From positions 1 through 35,516 of IMG/VR virus record IMGVR_UViG_3300046012_000502: 35,516 nt of DNA; one strand, 5' to 3'. The DNA is from a virus. Position numbers and translations under genes: made by a program. The notes beneath the pieces are model-generated. The model did not search any database. It was given only the letters and a program-made list of their open reading frames with translations, and was not told where the DNA came from. Positions 28,762-35,516 of the stretch are shown here, one piece after another (the first letter of the stretch is position 1; each line of letters starts with the position of its first letter).

Positions 28762-29081
28762 ACGGGGCCGCGCGGGACGGGGACGATCTGCACGCTCCCC
28801 GCGCGCAACATGGCGCGGAGACAGTCCACGCACAGCGCCCCGACGCGAGACGCGCCGGGCGCCATGTTCTCTGCAGTCAGGATCTGCTCCTGCTCCACCG
28901 CGTGATGGCATTCCCGGCACACGGCATAGTCCGCGGTGCGACAGAGCGCGCTGGCCAACCGCCTGGCGACCCGTTCGGCCGCGGCGGTGATCGCGGGGAA
29001 TTCATTCTCGCGCGCCAGATCGCTCAGCGTGTGCTGCGCGTCCGTGGCGGCGTCCTGTAACTCATGAAAGTCTGATGGCAT
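28758..29081 (-). CDS. zinc-ribbon protein
   Basis: 107 residues, ATG at 29081, leader ending CCCACACGCCC. A charged helix (HELQDAATDAQHTLSDLARE) leads into CRTADYAVCRECHHAVEQEQ and ALCVDCLRAMLRAG. Two Cys-x2-Cys pairs separated by about 30 residues form a probable zinc ribbon. A nucleic-acid contact role is likely but untested. Confidence 0.6.
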   Translation of the reverse strand: MPSDFHELQDAATDAQHTLSDLARENEFPAITAAAERVARRLASALCRTADYAVCRECHHAVEQEQILTAENMAPGASRVGALCVDCLRAMLRAGSVQIVPVPRGPV

Positions 29082-29118
29082 GGGCGTGTGGGCCTATGGG
29101 GGTGAGTGGGCGCTGCGC

Positions 29119-29334
29119 TTACGGGGACGACGGCATCGGCTCCGAGAACACGTTGCGCCCTGGGTAGTGGCGTTCGATCATGCGCTCAAAGACGCGCGCG
29201 TGATACTCGCACTCCGGGCTCGGCGTTTCCCAGCCAGGCGCGTCGGACCAACAGCGGACCGTGGCCGGGTTCGGACACGGCGGCGCGCCGTCGAGAATGG
29301 TGGCGGGGGAGGTGCATGGCGTGGGGGATGGCAT
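29119..29334 (-). CDS. small Cys/His-rich protein
   Basis: 71 residues, ATG at 29334 with GTAGGAG eight bases upstream. Cysteines at residues 7, 20, 28 and 42 and His45 (CTSPATILDGAPPCPNPATV, then CEYHARVFERMIERHYPGRN) suggest a zinc knuckle followed by a helix. No family recognised. It lies immediately downstream of the palindrome at 29353-29366, which could regulate it. Gap 29082-29118 holds only its neighbour's leader. Confidence 0.58.
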   Translation of the reverse strand: MPSPTPCTSPATILDGAPPCPNPATVRCWSDAPGWETPSPECEYHARVFERMIERHYPGRNVFSEPMPSSP

Positions 29335-29352
29335 GGTGCGGCTCCTACGGGT

Positions 29353-29379
29353 CCCGTCGCGACGGGGTGCTGGATAATA
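29353..29379 (-). promoter_or_regulatory. palindrome and AT-rich box upstream of 29334
   Basis: CCCGTCGCGACGGG (29353-29366) is a perfect 14-base palindrome. On the minus strand TATTAT (29374-29379) lies seven bases before it and the ribosome site and start codon after it, the arrangement of a repressed promoter with an operator near the transcription start. I find no good -35 at the right spacing, so the promoter part is uncertain. Confidence 0.4.
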
Positions 29380-29404
29380 CGTGTGGGCGAGTCGGCGCGC
29401 GCGG

Positions 29405-30280
29405 TCACGGCGCCGGGGTGTCCTGGGGCAGCGGCAGCGTGACGATGCGCCGGGTGAGCGGATCCGTGAGCGTCGGCAACAGGCTGATCAGCCGGGCCTC
29501 GATCATCACGTCGCGCAGGCAATAGTCCACGAGTTCCCCGAGCTTGCCCTCTTGCCAGAGCACGGGGGCCATGGCGCCGTCCGCGGACTTCTGCAGGCCG
29601 TTCAGATTCTCCCGGGCGATGTCGTTGACGCGCCGCCCGGCGCGCGTGACGCGCGGCGTGTAGTTCGCCGGTTCCCCGATGGCCACGCGCAGGTGGCGCA
29701 GCATGTCATAGCTCCGGGTCACGGGGACGCCGTGCGCCATCACGAGCTTGTCATCGAACTCGTGATTACTGTGCCCCGCGACGACGCGGCCCGCAATGAG
29801 CGCGGCGAACGCGGCCAAGTTGTCGGCCAGAAACACGCGCGGGATCATGTCGCGAAGGTCTATGGCGCACACGACGCTGATGCCCATGCCCAGCCAGTCC
29901 GCCCGATCGCGGCAGTAGTCCCACGCCGGGTTCCGCTGCTCGCGGTCGTTCGGAATGCAGAGCTTCGTCTCGCAATCGTACACGATGCAATCGGCCGGCA
30001 CCGTCTGCACGGCGCCGCATTCCACGCACCGCGGCGAATGGTCCGAGCCGTTGTTGGGCCGGAGCGGTGCGGCGCTGGCCGGCGCGCTCACCGCCAGCGC
30101 CCGCGGGGGTTCGGCCGGGGCCGCGGGGGCGGTGGGCGTTTCCAGGAGTTGCATGTTGAGCGCGGACAGCCCCGGGTGGGATTGCAGCGCCACGCTTATG
30201 GCTTCGCCGCGCGTCTCGGCGTCCACGAAGCCCACGTGGAGCGAGTCGCGCGACGTGCTGCGCCGGATTTCGTATCGCAT
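29405..30280 (-). CDS. DEDDy-type 3'-5' exonuclease-like protein
   Basis: 291 residues, ATG at 30280. The first 90 residues include a flexible Ala/Pro stretch and a Cys-x2-Cys (CVECG, with a later Cys). The catalytic domain shows IVYDCETKLCI (Asp102, Glu104), VAGHSNHEFDDKLVM (Asn172, Asp176) and ELVDYCLRDVMIEARL (Tyr253-x3-Asp257). These are the three Exo motifs of DEDDy nucleases such as polymerase proofreading domains. It probably degrades single-stranded DNA or RNA ends. It begins right after the HerA-like gene ends (4-base gap), so the two are likely made together. Confidence 0.8.
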   Translation of the reverse strand: MRYEIRRSTSRDSLHVGFVDAETRGEAISVALQSHPGLSALNMQLLETPTAPAAPAEPPRALAVSAPASAAPLRPNNGSDHSPRCVECGAVQTVPADCIVYDCETKLCIPNDREQRNPAWDYCRDRADWLGMGISVVCAIDLRDMIPRVFLADNLAAFAALIAGRVVAGHSNHEFDDKLVMAHGVPVTRSYDMLRHLRVAIGEPANYTPRVTRAGRRVNDIARENLNGLQKSADGAMAPVLWQEGKLGELVDYCLRDVMIEARLISLLPTLTDPLTRRIVTLPLPQDTPAP

Positions 30281-30284
30281 GGGA

Positions 30285-32099
30285 TTATCCGTTCAAGTGG
30301 GGGGGAAACAGCGTCTCGCTCACCCAAACCTTGCCGCCACCGTGCTCGGCCAGGCCCAAGCCGCTGAGGCGATAGAGGGCGTTCGTGAAGGATTTCGTGC
30401 GCGGGTTCTCATAGCCCAGGGCGCGCGCTGCGCCGTCGCGCGTGAGCCGTCGCGGGCGCTCATTGATCAGGAGCCGCAAGAGGGTCCGCGCCACGCTGTC
30501 CAGTTTGGCGTACCACAGTTCGTGCAGATCCCCGGCGCGGTTCATCGCCAGCGGGGTGGAGAGACGCACGCCCTGATCGGTGAGCCACACGCACCCATCG
30601 CCGTGCTCCAGGTTCCCCTTGCCCGCGTTGGCGTATAGCTGGTTCGTGAAACTTTTCGTGCGCTCGGCGTAGCCCAGCATCGCCGCCAACTGGCGTCGGC
30701 TCGGCCGGTCCACGCCCGCCAGCCGGAGCGTGCGCAAGGCGTCGAGCATCCGCTGCTCCAGGTTGCCGCTCTGCGCGGCCGGCGCCGGGCCGTCATTGTC
30801 GGCCGCGGGCACGGTGCGCCTGGACCGCGCGACGGGCGCCACCGGGTTGGCCGGCGCCGGGTTCCGGAGCGCGCGTACCTCCGCGGCCGGCACCGGGGCG
30901 ACAGGCGCCGGGATGTCCATGAGGGTGGCGTGGGCGTCGTCCAATGTCTCGGCCATGCGCGTGCTCAGCGTGAGAAGCGGCTGCGCCGCCGAGGCCATCT
31001 GTTCAACGAGAGGGCCGAGATCCCGCGTGAGCGCAACGAGCGTGGCGAGTTGCGCCTCCCCATACCCGCGCTGCCATTCCTCCCGCAGCAGCGCCCGCAC
31101 GGCCGGCATGGCCATGAGTGCCGACACATCCGGATCGGCGTCGAATACGGGCCGATCGCGCTCGCGTTCCAATGCCTGAATCTGGCGCCGCAACTCGGCC
31201 GGGTCGTCCTGTTTCGCCTTTTCGATCGTCGCCGCCAACGTGGCCCGGAGCGCCTCCACGTCCACCGCTGCCATGGCGCGCGGCGTCACGCGCTGTTCGC
31301 CCGCGCGCGGCGTGTAGCTGCTATCGAACGTCCGGCGATGCCGCACCTGGACGCGACGAAAGAGGTCGAGCCAGCCCGGACTCCAGAACCACGCCTCGCC
31401 GCGCGTGAGGGACGCGAGCGACCCCAGGAACTCCTTCGCGTGGTTCCCCGTGTCGTGCGCCTCTACCCATTCCTGCAGCGCCTTGCGGTCCTGCGGGCCA
31501 GTGGTGCGGTGCACGATTAAGAGTTCCAACATGGAGAGCACGTCCTTGTTCACCGTCGCCGCGCGCTGATCGATCAGGGCAATGCCAAACCCGCTGCTCC
31601 GGCCTTGCCGCACGATCTGTTGCACGGCGCCGACGCACGCCGCGGCCTCCCCGTCCACGCGCTGGGGCACGAGCCGGCTGGCCTCATCGATGATCACCGC
31701 CAGCGGAGTGGGCGCGTCCTGTTGGCCTTTGAGGAAATACAGCCGGCGCAGGAACTGTGCGGTGAACCGGAGTTCGTCGTTCTTACTCTCAAAGCCGCGG
31801 AGCGACAGCACCACGCTCGCGCGCTCGGCCACCACGAAATCCGCGAGCAGCCGGCCGTCGCTTGCGCTGAGCGGCAGATCCTGATGGCGTCCGCCGAGCA
31901 CCACCACGGGGTAGCCCTCGCCCTGGCCGTCCGCGCTCGCCTTCAGACCCCACCATGCGTCGGTCGGGTCGAGCACCACGATCTGCTGGCCGCGCGCCAA
32001 CAATTCCTCGGCGTACACGGCCGCGGTGTTCGTCTTGCCGGATCCGCGGATACCTAAGACGGCCAGGGTTTCCGTGATCGCGTCGAGCGGCAGCGTCAA
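30285..32099 (-). CDS. HerA-like ATPase with tandem winged-helix C-terminus
   Basis: 604 residues if read from TTG at 32099, which overlaps the preceding stop (TTGA); an upstream start in the Arg/Pro-rich frame is less likely. Walker A GIRGSGKT (16-23), QQIVVLDPTDAWWGLKAS, Walker B AVIIDEASRL (134-143), and ALIDQRAATVNKDVL match HerA/VirB4-type DNA-translocating ATPases. Residues 283-317 are coiled coil. Two similar winged-helix units follow (about 446-513 and 532-597), both containing LGY..RTKSFTN.LY. As a hexameric pump it would move DNA or DNA-protein complexes. Directly upstream of the exonuclease gene. Confidence 0.82.
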   Translation of the reverse strand: MTLPLDAITETLAVLGIRGSGKTNTAAVYAEELLARGQQIVVLDPTDAWWGLKASADGQGEGYPVVVLGGRHQDLPLSASDGRLLADFVVAERASVVLSLRGFESKNDELRFTAQFLRRLYFLKGQQDAPTPLAVIIDEASRLVPQRVDGEAAACVGAVQQIVRQGRSSGFGIALIDQRAATVNKDVLSMLELLIVHRTTGPQDRKALQEWVEAHDTGNHAKEFLGSLASLTRGEAWFWSPGWLDLFRRVQVRHRRTFDSSYTPRAGEQRVTPRAMAAVDVEALRATLAATIEKAKQDDPAELRRQIQALERERDRPVFDADPDVSALMAMPAVRALLREEWQRGYGEAQLATLVALTRDLGPLVEQMASAAQPLLTLSTRMAETLDDAHATLMDIPAPVAPVPAAEVRALRNPAPANPVAPVARSRRTVPAADNDGPAPAAQSGNLEQRMLDALRTLRLAGVDRPSRRQLAAMLGYAERTKSFTNQLYANAGKGNLEHGDGCVWLTDQGVRLSTPLAMNRAGDLHELWYAKLDSVARTLLRLLINERPRRLTRDGAARALGYENPRTKSFTNALYRLSGLGLAEHGGGKVWVSETLFPPHLNG

Positions 32100-32623
32100 G
32101 CCGCCGCCGAGGTCCAGCGCATCGTGTGGGGTGGGAGCGTTGATGGGGTGATGTCGGGGTGTGGGGGAGTGTCGGGGCCTGCGGGCGGATGCTGTTCCGC
32201 GGCGCGGAGTTCGTCGGGCAATGGGGCGCCGCCCAGATGGAGGCGTAAGAATTTCAGCATGCCGCTCATGCTCATGCCGTCCGGCATGCGCGTTTCGTCC
32301 ACGAAGAGCCACATGTTGTCCGGGAGCGCACTCGCCATCCACCACGTGGGCTGCGGGGGTTCCGGCTTGGGGCGCGCGCCGCACCAGGTGGCCACGCGCA
32401 TGCGCGGCATCCCTGGGGCCGGGTCCTTGTCGATCACGACGAGCGCCGCGTCATAGCGGCTGCTAATGGCCACGACGCCACCGGCCTGCATGGCCTGGAG
32501 CGTCGAGAACGCGAACGCCACGCCGGGCACGCCATCCCGACTGCGGAAGGCGAGCGCGATGGGCAGGCCGGGCGGCGCGGGCTGCGGCGCATCACCGGGC
32601 GCGCCGGAGGGATCGGCCGTCAC
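32096..32623 (-). CDS. hypothetical protein
   Basis: 175 residues from a GTG at 32623 that overlaps the upstream stop (GTGA); the longer frame to 32938 is Arg-rich shadow. Beta strands (LPIALAFRSRDGVPGVAFAF, GVVAISSRYDAALVVIDKDP) precede a Trp-rich segment (PTWWMASALPDNMWLFVDET) and a helix (SGMLKFLRLHLGG). The last 25 residues are Pro/His/Thr-rich because they read through A/C-rich DNA. Function unknown; overlaps the HerA start. Confidence 0.6.
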   Translation of the reverse strand: MTADPSGAPGDAPQPAPPGLPIALAFRSRDGVPGVAFAFSTLQAMQAGGVVAISSRYDAALVVIDKDPAPGMPRMRVATWCGARPKPEPPQPTWWMASALPDNMWLFVDETRMPDGMSMSGMLKFLRLHLGGAPLPDELRAAEQHPPAGPDTPPHPDITPSTLPPHTMRWTSAAA

Positions 32624-33021
32624 CGGAGCGCGCCGCCTTCCATCGCGATCAGTTCGCGCAGGGGAGCGAGAATCGCGTCGGGCAATGCCTCCTGGGAAGC
32701 GGCGTATACGCGCACAGCCGCTCGCACGAGATCGCGCACGGCGCGCAGGTGCGCTTGTTCGTCGGACAACGCGGTGAGTTGCCCCGTGCGCGGGTGCAGC
32801 CGGCAGTCGCTGTTCGCGCTGAGGGGCTCCAGCGCGTGGCCCACGTGGGGCGCGCCGCCCTGGATCGCGGGCACCAGCAGGCCGTTCGCGCCGATGGCCA
32901 CGAGCACGCCGGGCGCGATGCGCTGGGCCGTGCGGCAAACGATCCCTTCCACCGCGAAAAGCGCGCGCGGCGAGCGCGGGAGTTGAGCGGCGAGCGATGC
33001 CTGAGAGTCGGAGGTGTGCAT
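32620..33021 (-). CDS. hypothetical protein
   Basis: 133 residues from the ATG at 33021 (MHTSDSQASLAAQ). Starting higher would translate the A/C-rich leader as His/Pro, so that start is rejected. APGVLVAIGANGLLVPAIQG is a beta-barrel-like segment, and a C-terminal helix follows (EQAHLRAVRDLVRAAVRVYA). No family. It lies after the inverted repeat at 33064-33091 and begins a coupled run leading to the HerA-like gene. Confidence 0.6.
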   Translation of the reverse strand: MHTSDSQASLAAQLPRSPRALFAVEGIVCRTAQRIAPGVLVAIGANGLLVPAIQGGAPHVGHALEPLSANSDCRLHPRTGQLTALSDEQAHLRAVRDLVRAAVRVYAASQEALPDAILAPLRELIAMEGGALR

Positions 33022-33046
33022 GGGAGTGTGGGGGTGTGGGTGTGGG
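33022..33046 (-). promoter_or_regulatory. A/C-rich leader
   Basis: On the minus strand the bases before the ATG at 33021 are nearly all C and A (CCCACACCCACACCCCC followed by ACACTCCC). There is no Shine-Dalgarno. It parallels the leaders at 28506 and 29081. Confidence 0.45.
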
Positions 33047-33063
33047 AATGTCGAGCGCGCCGT

Positions 33064-33091
33064 GTTCTCACATCTGCGTGCATGTGAGAAC
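33064..33091. promoter_or_regulatory. perfect 10-bp inverted repeat
   Basis: GTTCTCACAT (33064-33073) and ATGTGAGAAC (33082-33091) with an 8-base loop. It lies between the gene ending at 33105 and the one starting at 33021. TTCTCACATGCA from one arm recurs at 23042-23053, in the other main non-coding gap. A repressor operator, or a terminator without a U tract. Confidence 0.55.
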
Positions 33092-33104
33092 GGCACGGCG
33101 CAGG

Positions 33105-33491
33105 CTAGTCGTCGTCGTCGTCACGTTCTCCGGTGCTACGCCGGACCGCGCCGGCTCGGCGCATCTGGCGATCGATCGATGCGGCCACGTCCGCCTCACG
33201 CACGGGCGGACCGTCGCGCGTCGAGCCGCGGGGAACGTCCACGGGGTGCTTGCTCATGTCGTGCGGCGGACCCGCGTAGCGCCGGCCATCCCAATACGGC
33301 ATCGCCCCGCAGTGGACGCACGCCTGGTTCGGGATGAAGTCGCCCGCCTCCGCGGTGCCCCGGAGCGCGTCGGCGTAACTGCGCACGGACGGCAACTCGC
33401 CCACCGTGGCGCCCTGCGCCTGGATCCACGTCCGCATTCTGGCATCGCGCGCCATCACGTCCTCAATCTTGGCTGGCTGTCGGCGGTCCAT
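33105..33491 (-). CDS. hypothetical protein
   Basis: 128 residues from the ATG at 33491 ([16 protein letters not shown]), chosen because GGAGAGG lies six bases upstream; ATGs at 33497 and 33506 are alternatives. It overlaps the preceding gene by 29 bases. Helical N-terminus, then FIPNQACVHCGAMPYWDGRR with one Cys-x2-Cys, then a charged C-terminus ending DDDDD. No known family; the acidic tail is reminiscent of DNA-mimic or single-stranded-binding partner tails, a weak hint. Confidence 0.58.
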   Translation of the reverse strand: MDRRQPAKIEDVMARDARMRTWIQAQGATVGELPSVRSYADALRGTAEAGDFIPNQACVHCGAMPYWDGRRYAGPPHDMSKHPVDVPRGSTRDGPPVREADVAASIDRQMRRAGAVRRSTGERDDDDD

Positions 33492-34707
33492 GCGCATCCT
33501 CTCCATGGCTCAACGTGGGATCGTCCACCGTGATCACCGGCCCCTCCCCATCGGCGCCGGGGTCCCGCACGGCCGCGGCGAGCTTGGCCAAGAGCCGGTG
33601 CGGCTGGCTGTCGCGGTAGCCCTTTCGGGTTTGGGCAAAGCGTTCGATCTGGCCCCGATCGCGGAGGAGCGTTTCGATGCCGTCGTGGGCCTTTTTGCTC
33701 GCGTGCTCATTGCGGCCCATGATGAAATCGTCGTGGAACGCGCCGTCTAGCGCGTACAGGAGTTCGCTCACGTCGCCGCCGTTCTCGGCCAGGCGTGCCA
33801 TGATGCGCGCCTCCCGCTTGTGATCCAGAATGGCCTGCGCGTGGGCGAAGCGGGCGGTCCAGTACAGGAACACCATCTCGGCTTGCAGCTTCCGCTCTTG
33901 CTCGCGCGTGACGGTGCGCCGCGTCCCCGCCCCCATTTGTTGGAATACCTCCGCGAGGCGATCGCGCACGGCCGCGGAGTCGCGCGGCCCCCGGATGGCC
34001 GGCAACGGCGCCGCGGGCGTGGCGTCCGAGACCAGGTGCTGGCCCGGGGGGAGCGTCACCACAGCGTCCGGTCCATGGCTTCTCCGAATTACGATCTCTG
34101 TTCCTTCAGTCTCCGGGAACGGATCAGAACGGAACAGAACAGAACCCACGTGGGGCACGTGTGCCGACGTGTCGGCGTCATGTGGCTCACGTGTCTCTAA
34201 GTTATTGTCCCCCAACGCCGAACCGCTAGGCGCTTTTTCGGCGCGCCGCGCGACGACTCCGGCCTCGATGCAGACGGGCTCATCGATCAGCACGTCGGCC
34301 GTGAACCCGTCGAGCGTGCGCATGACGGGATCCGCGGCCAGCATATCGGCCCACCGCTCAGCCTCCGGGGGCGCGGGCGGGAGCGCGCTGTCGCTTTCGC
34401 GGCCGTTGAAAATCTGATGCGTCGTGAACCGCGGGATCCACCCGTAGAGGCGCGCCCCGACGCGGTACTTGATCACGTGCCCCGTGTTGGCGAGCGCGTT
34501 CAGAACGTGGGCGAATTCGATGTGGTCCCAGGGCGCGATCTCCACGCCGAGCCGGAGCGGGTCCCACACGAACCGCCCGCGCCGGTCCGTGTAGCAAAAG
34601 AGCATCGTGTAATAGTGCTGCATCGGCATGTCGAGCAGCCGCCCGATGCGCCACAGCGCGTAGTGCTTGGCCATTTCCGGTTTCACCGTGCGGATGCGTG
34701 AGTTCAC
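33463..34707 (-). CDS. phage replication initiator/helicase-loader-like protein
   Basis: 414 residues from a GTG at 34707 overlapping the annealing-protein stop (GTGA). [20 protein letters not shown], then [40 protein letters not shown] and [20 protein letters not shown] follow the order of the winged-helix domain common in phage replication proteins (R-I-R-T-x-K-P-E ... P-x-F-x-x-H-Q). The middle 130 residues are disordered, and the C-terminal part is helical ([36 protein letters not shown]), as in DnaD/loader-type proteins. It probably opens the origin or recruits a helicase. Long disordered linkers are unusual. Confidence 0.7.
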   Translation of the reverse strand: MNSRIRTVKPEMAKHYALWRIGRLLDMPMQHYYTMLFCYTDRRGRFVWDPLRLGVEIAPWDHIEFAHVLNALANTGHVIKYRVGARLYGWIPRFTTHQIFNGRESDSALPPAPPEAERWADMLAADPVMRTLDGFTADVLIDEPVCIEAGVVARRAEKAPSGSALGDNNLETREPHDADTSAHVPHVGSVLFRSDPFPETEGTEIVIRRSHGPDAVVTLPPGQHLVSDATPAAPLPAIRGPRDSAAVRDRLAEVFQQMGAGTRRTVTREQERKLQAEMVFLYWTARFAHAQAILDHKREARIMARLAENGGDVSELLYALDGAFHDDFIMGRNEHASKKAHDGIETLLRDRGQIERFAQTRKGYRDSQPHRLLAKLAAAVRDPGADGEGPVITVDDPTLSHGEDAHGPPTASQD

Positions 34708-35516
34708 GGTGCCACCGCGGCTCCGTCCACGGTCTGGCCCTGCTGCGTGGGGGGCTCGCCTTCGGCCGCGCTCAGGTCCGCGCGCGCAGCCGCCTGGGCG
34801 GCGTCGTCCAAGAGCGCGGCGCGGCGTTCGATCTCGCCCTGCATTTCGTCCAGCATGCCGATCAGGAATTCCACGTCCTGCTCTTTCAGGAGCCCCTTCG
34901 ACTCCCCGGCGCGCTCGGCCGAGTAGTGCGCCTCCACTTTGCCGCGCGCCCACTTGACCGCCTCGGCCAAGCGTCGGTCCGCGATCACGAATTGCCCGCC
35001 CACCTCCGCACTCGTGTCCGGCGCGCCACCCTTGCCCTTCTTGACCTTGATGGCGCCCGCGTTCCAGATGGCGTTCAGCGGCACGCCCTTGTACGGCGCG
35101 ATCGTGTACGTCGGCCCGTCGCCGGTCCAGTCTGCGGCGGGCTCCGGCGCCTTGCCCTGCACGCCGCCCGCGGCGTGATCGCCCGCGTGCGTGACGCCGG
35201 CCTGGCGCTGCTCGGCGCCCTGGGAGTTGTTGTCGGCCTGCGCCATTTCGTCGTCCGTGTAGAGGCCCGACATTTCCTGCGGGAACGCTTTCCGGAGCGC
35301 GAGCGCCTCCGACACCTTGGCCAGCATGACGGTGGGCATCTTGGCCCACATGGCCGCGGGGCGCTTGCCTCCGGTCTTTTGCCCTTCCTCCCATTCGTCC
35401 ACCAACTGGACGTATTCATCCCACAGCGCGACGGCGTAGAGGGGGCGATCGAAGTCCCGGCGCAGCACGCCCACCTTGCACGCGCGCGGGGGCTCGGCGC
35501 TGAGCCAGACCTCGCT
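34704..35516 (-). CDS. bet: Bet/RecT-family single-strand annealing protein, N-terminus outside the window
   Basis: About 270 residues are visible and the reading frame is open to the right edge. [20 protein letters not shown], then [20 protein letters not shown] and [20 protein letters not shown] is the diagnostic C-terminal half of the RecT/Redbeta family. These proteins anneal complementary DNA strands during phage recombination. The last 150 residues contain [20 protein letters not shown], a possible extra domain, and a helical acidic end, longer than in lambda Bet. The following gene starts within its stop codon. Confidence 0.88.
   Translation of the reverse strand, partial: SEVWLSAEPPRACKVGVLRRDFDRPLYAVALWDEYVQLVDEWEEGQKTGGKRPAAMWAKMPTVMLAKVSEALALRKAFPQEMSGLYTDDEMAQADNNSQGAEQRQAGVTHAGDHAAGGVQGKAPEPAADWTGDGPTYTIAPYKGVPLNAIWNAGAIKVKKGKGGAPDTSAEVGGQFVIADRRLAEAVKWARGKVEAHYSAERAGESKGLLKEQDVEFLIGMLDEMQGEIERRAALLDDAAQAAARADLSAAEGEPPTQQGQTVDGAAVAP

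Overview
The window is one continuous, GC-rich stretch of a tailed dsDNA phage (Caudoviricetes, siphovirus-like) or a prophage of one. Every gene I can support lies on the minus strand, so transcription runs from high to low coordinates. I see no bacterial chromosomal genes, integrase, attachment site, lysis gene or CRISPR array. The host cannot be named. The base composition and frequent GTG starts mean a high-GC bacterium, and a ZU5-like motif in the tail region resembles proteins common in Gemmatimonadota, but that is only a hint.

In transcription order the window opens with recombination and replication genes (35516 to about 33100): a Bet/RecT-type annealing protein cut by the right edge, a replication-initiator-like protein, and a small gene. 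Next (33021 to about 27475) come two unknown genes, a HerA-like ATPase with two tandem C-terminal winged-helix units, a DEDDy exonuclease-like protein, and a string of small zinc-ribbon and SH3-like proteins, one of them only 47 residues. A third block (27434 to 23165) holds a beta-class DNA methyltransferase, several unknowns, a HAD-like phosphatase, a DUF1643 protein and an ASCH protein.

After a 156-base non-coding gap a second accessory operon (23008 to 17976) encodes a TIGR04338-type metallohydrolase, a multidomain phage protein, a membrane zinc-ribbon protein, an HNH endonuclease, a SWIM-like protein, a RuvC-like nuclease and a QueD-like (PTPS-fold) protein. The QueD-like protein keeps its zinc ligands and cysteine but lacks the catalytic histidine and the pterin-anchoring glutamate, and it carries a C-terminal extension of about 125 residues.

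The virion operons follow: small terminase, six intervening unknown genes, large terminase, portal, MuF-like head protein, scaffold, decoration protein, major capsid protein, a tRNA with anticodon CAT, head-tail connector genes (one fused to a lectin-like domain), tail completion and terminator genes, major tail protein, a ZU5-like protein, and a tail assembly chaperone cut by the left edge. Genes within a block are tightly coupled through ATGA, GTGA or TGATG overlaps. The longer gaps carry inverted repeats, promoter-like sequences and A/C-rich leaders. The best leads for new biology are the altered QueD-like protein, the HerA ATPase with its exonuclease neighbour, and a consensus -35 promoter preceded by three helically phased repeats upstream of the scaffold and capsid genes.
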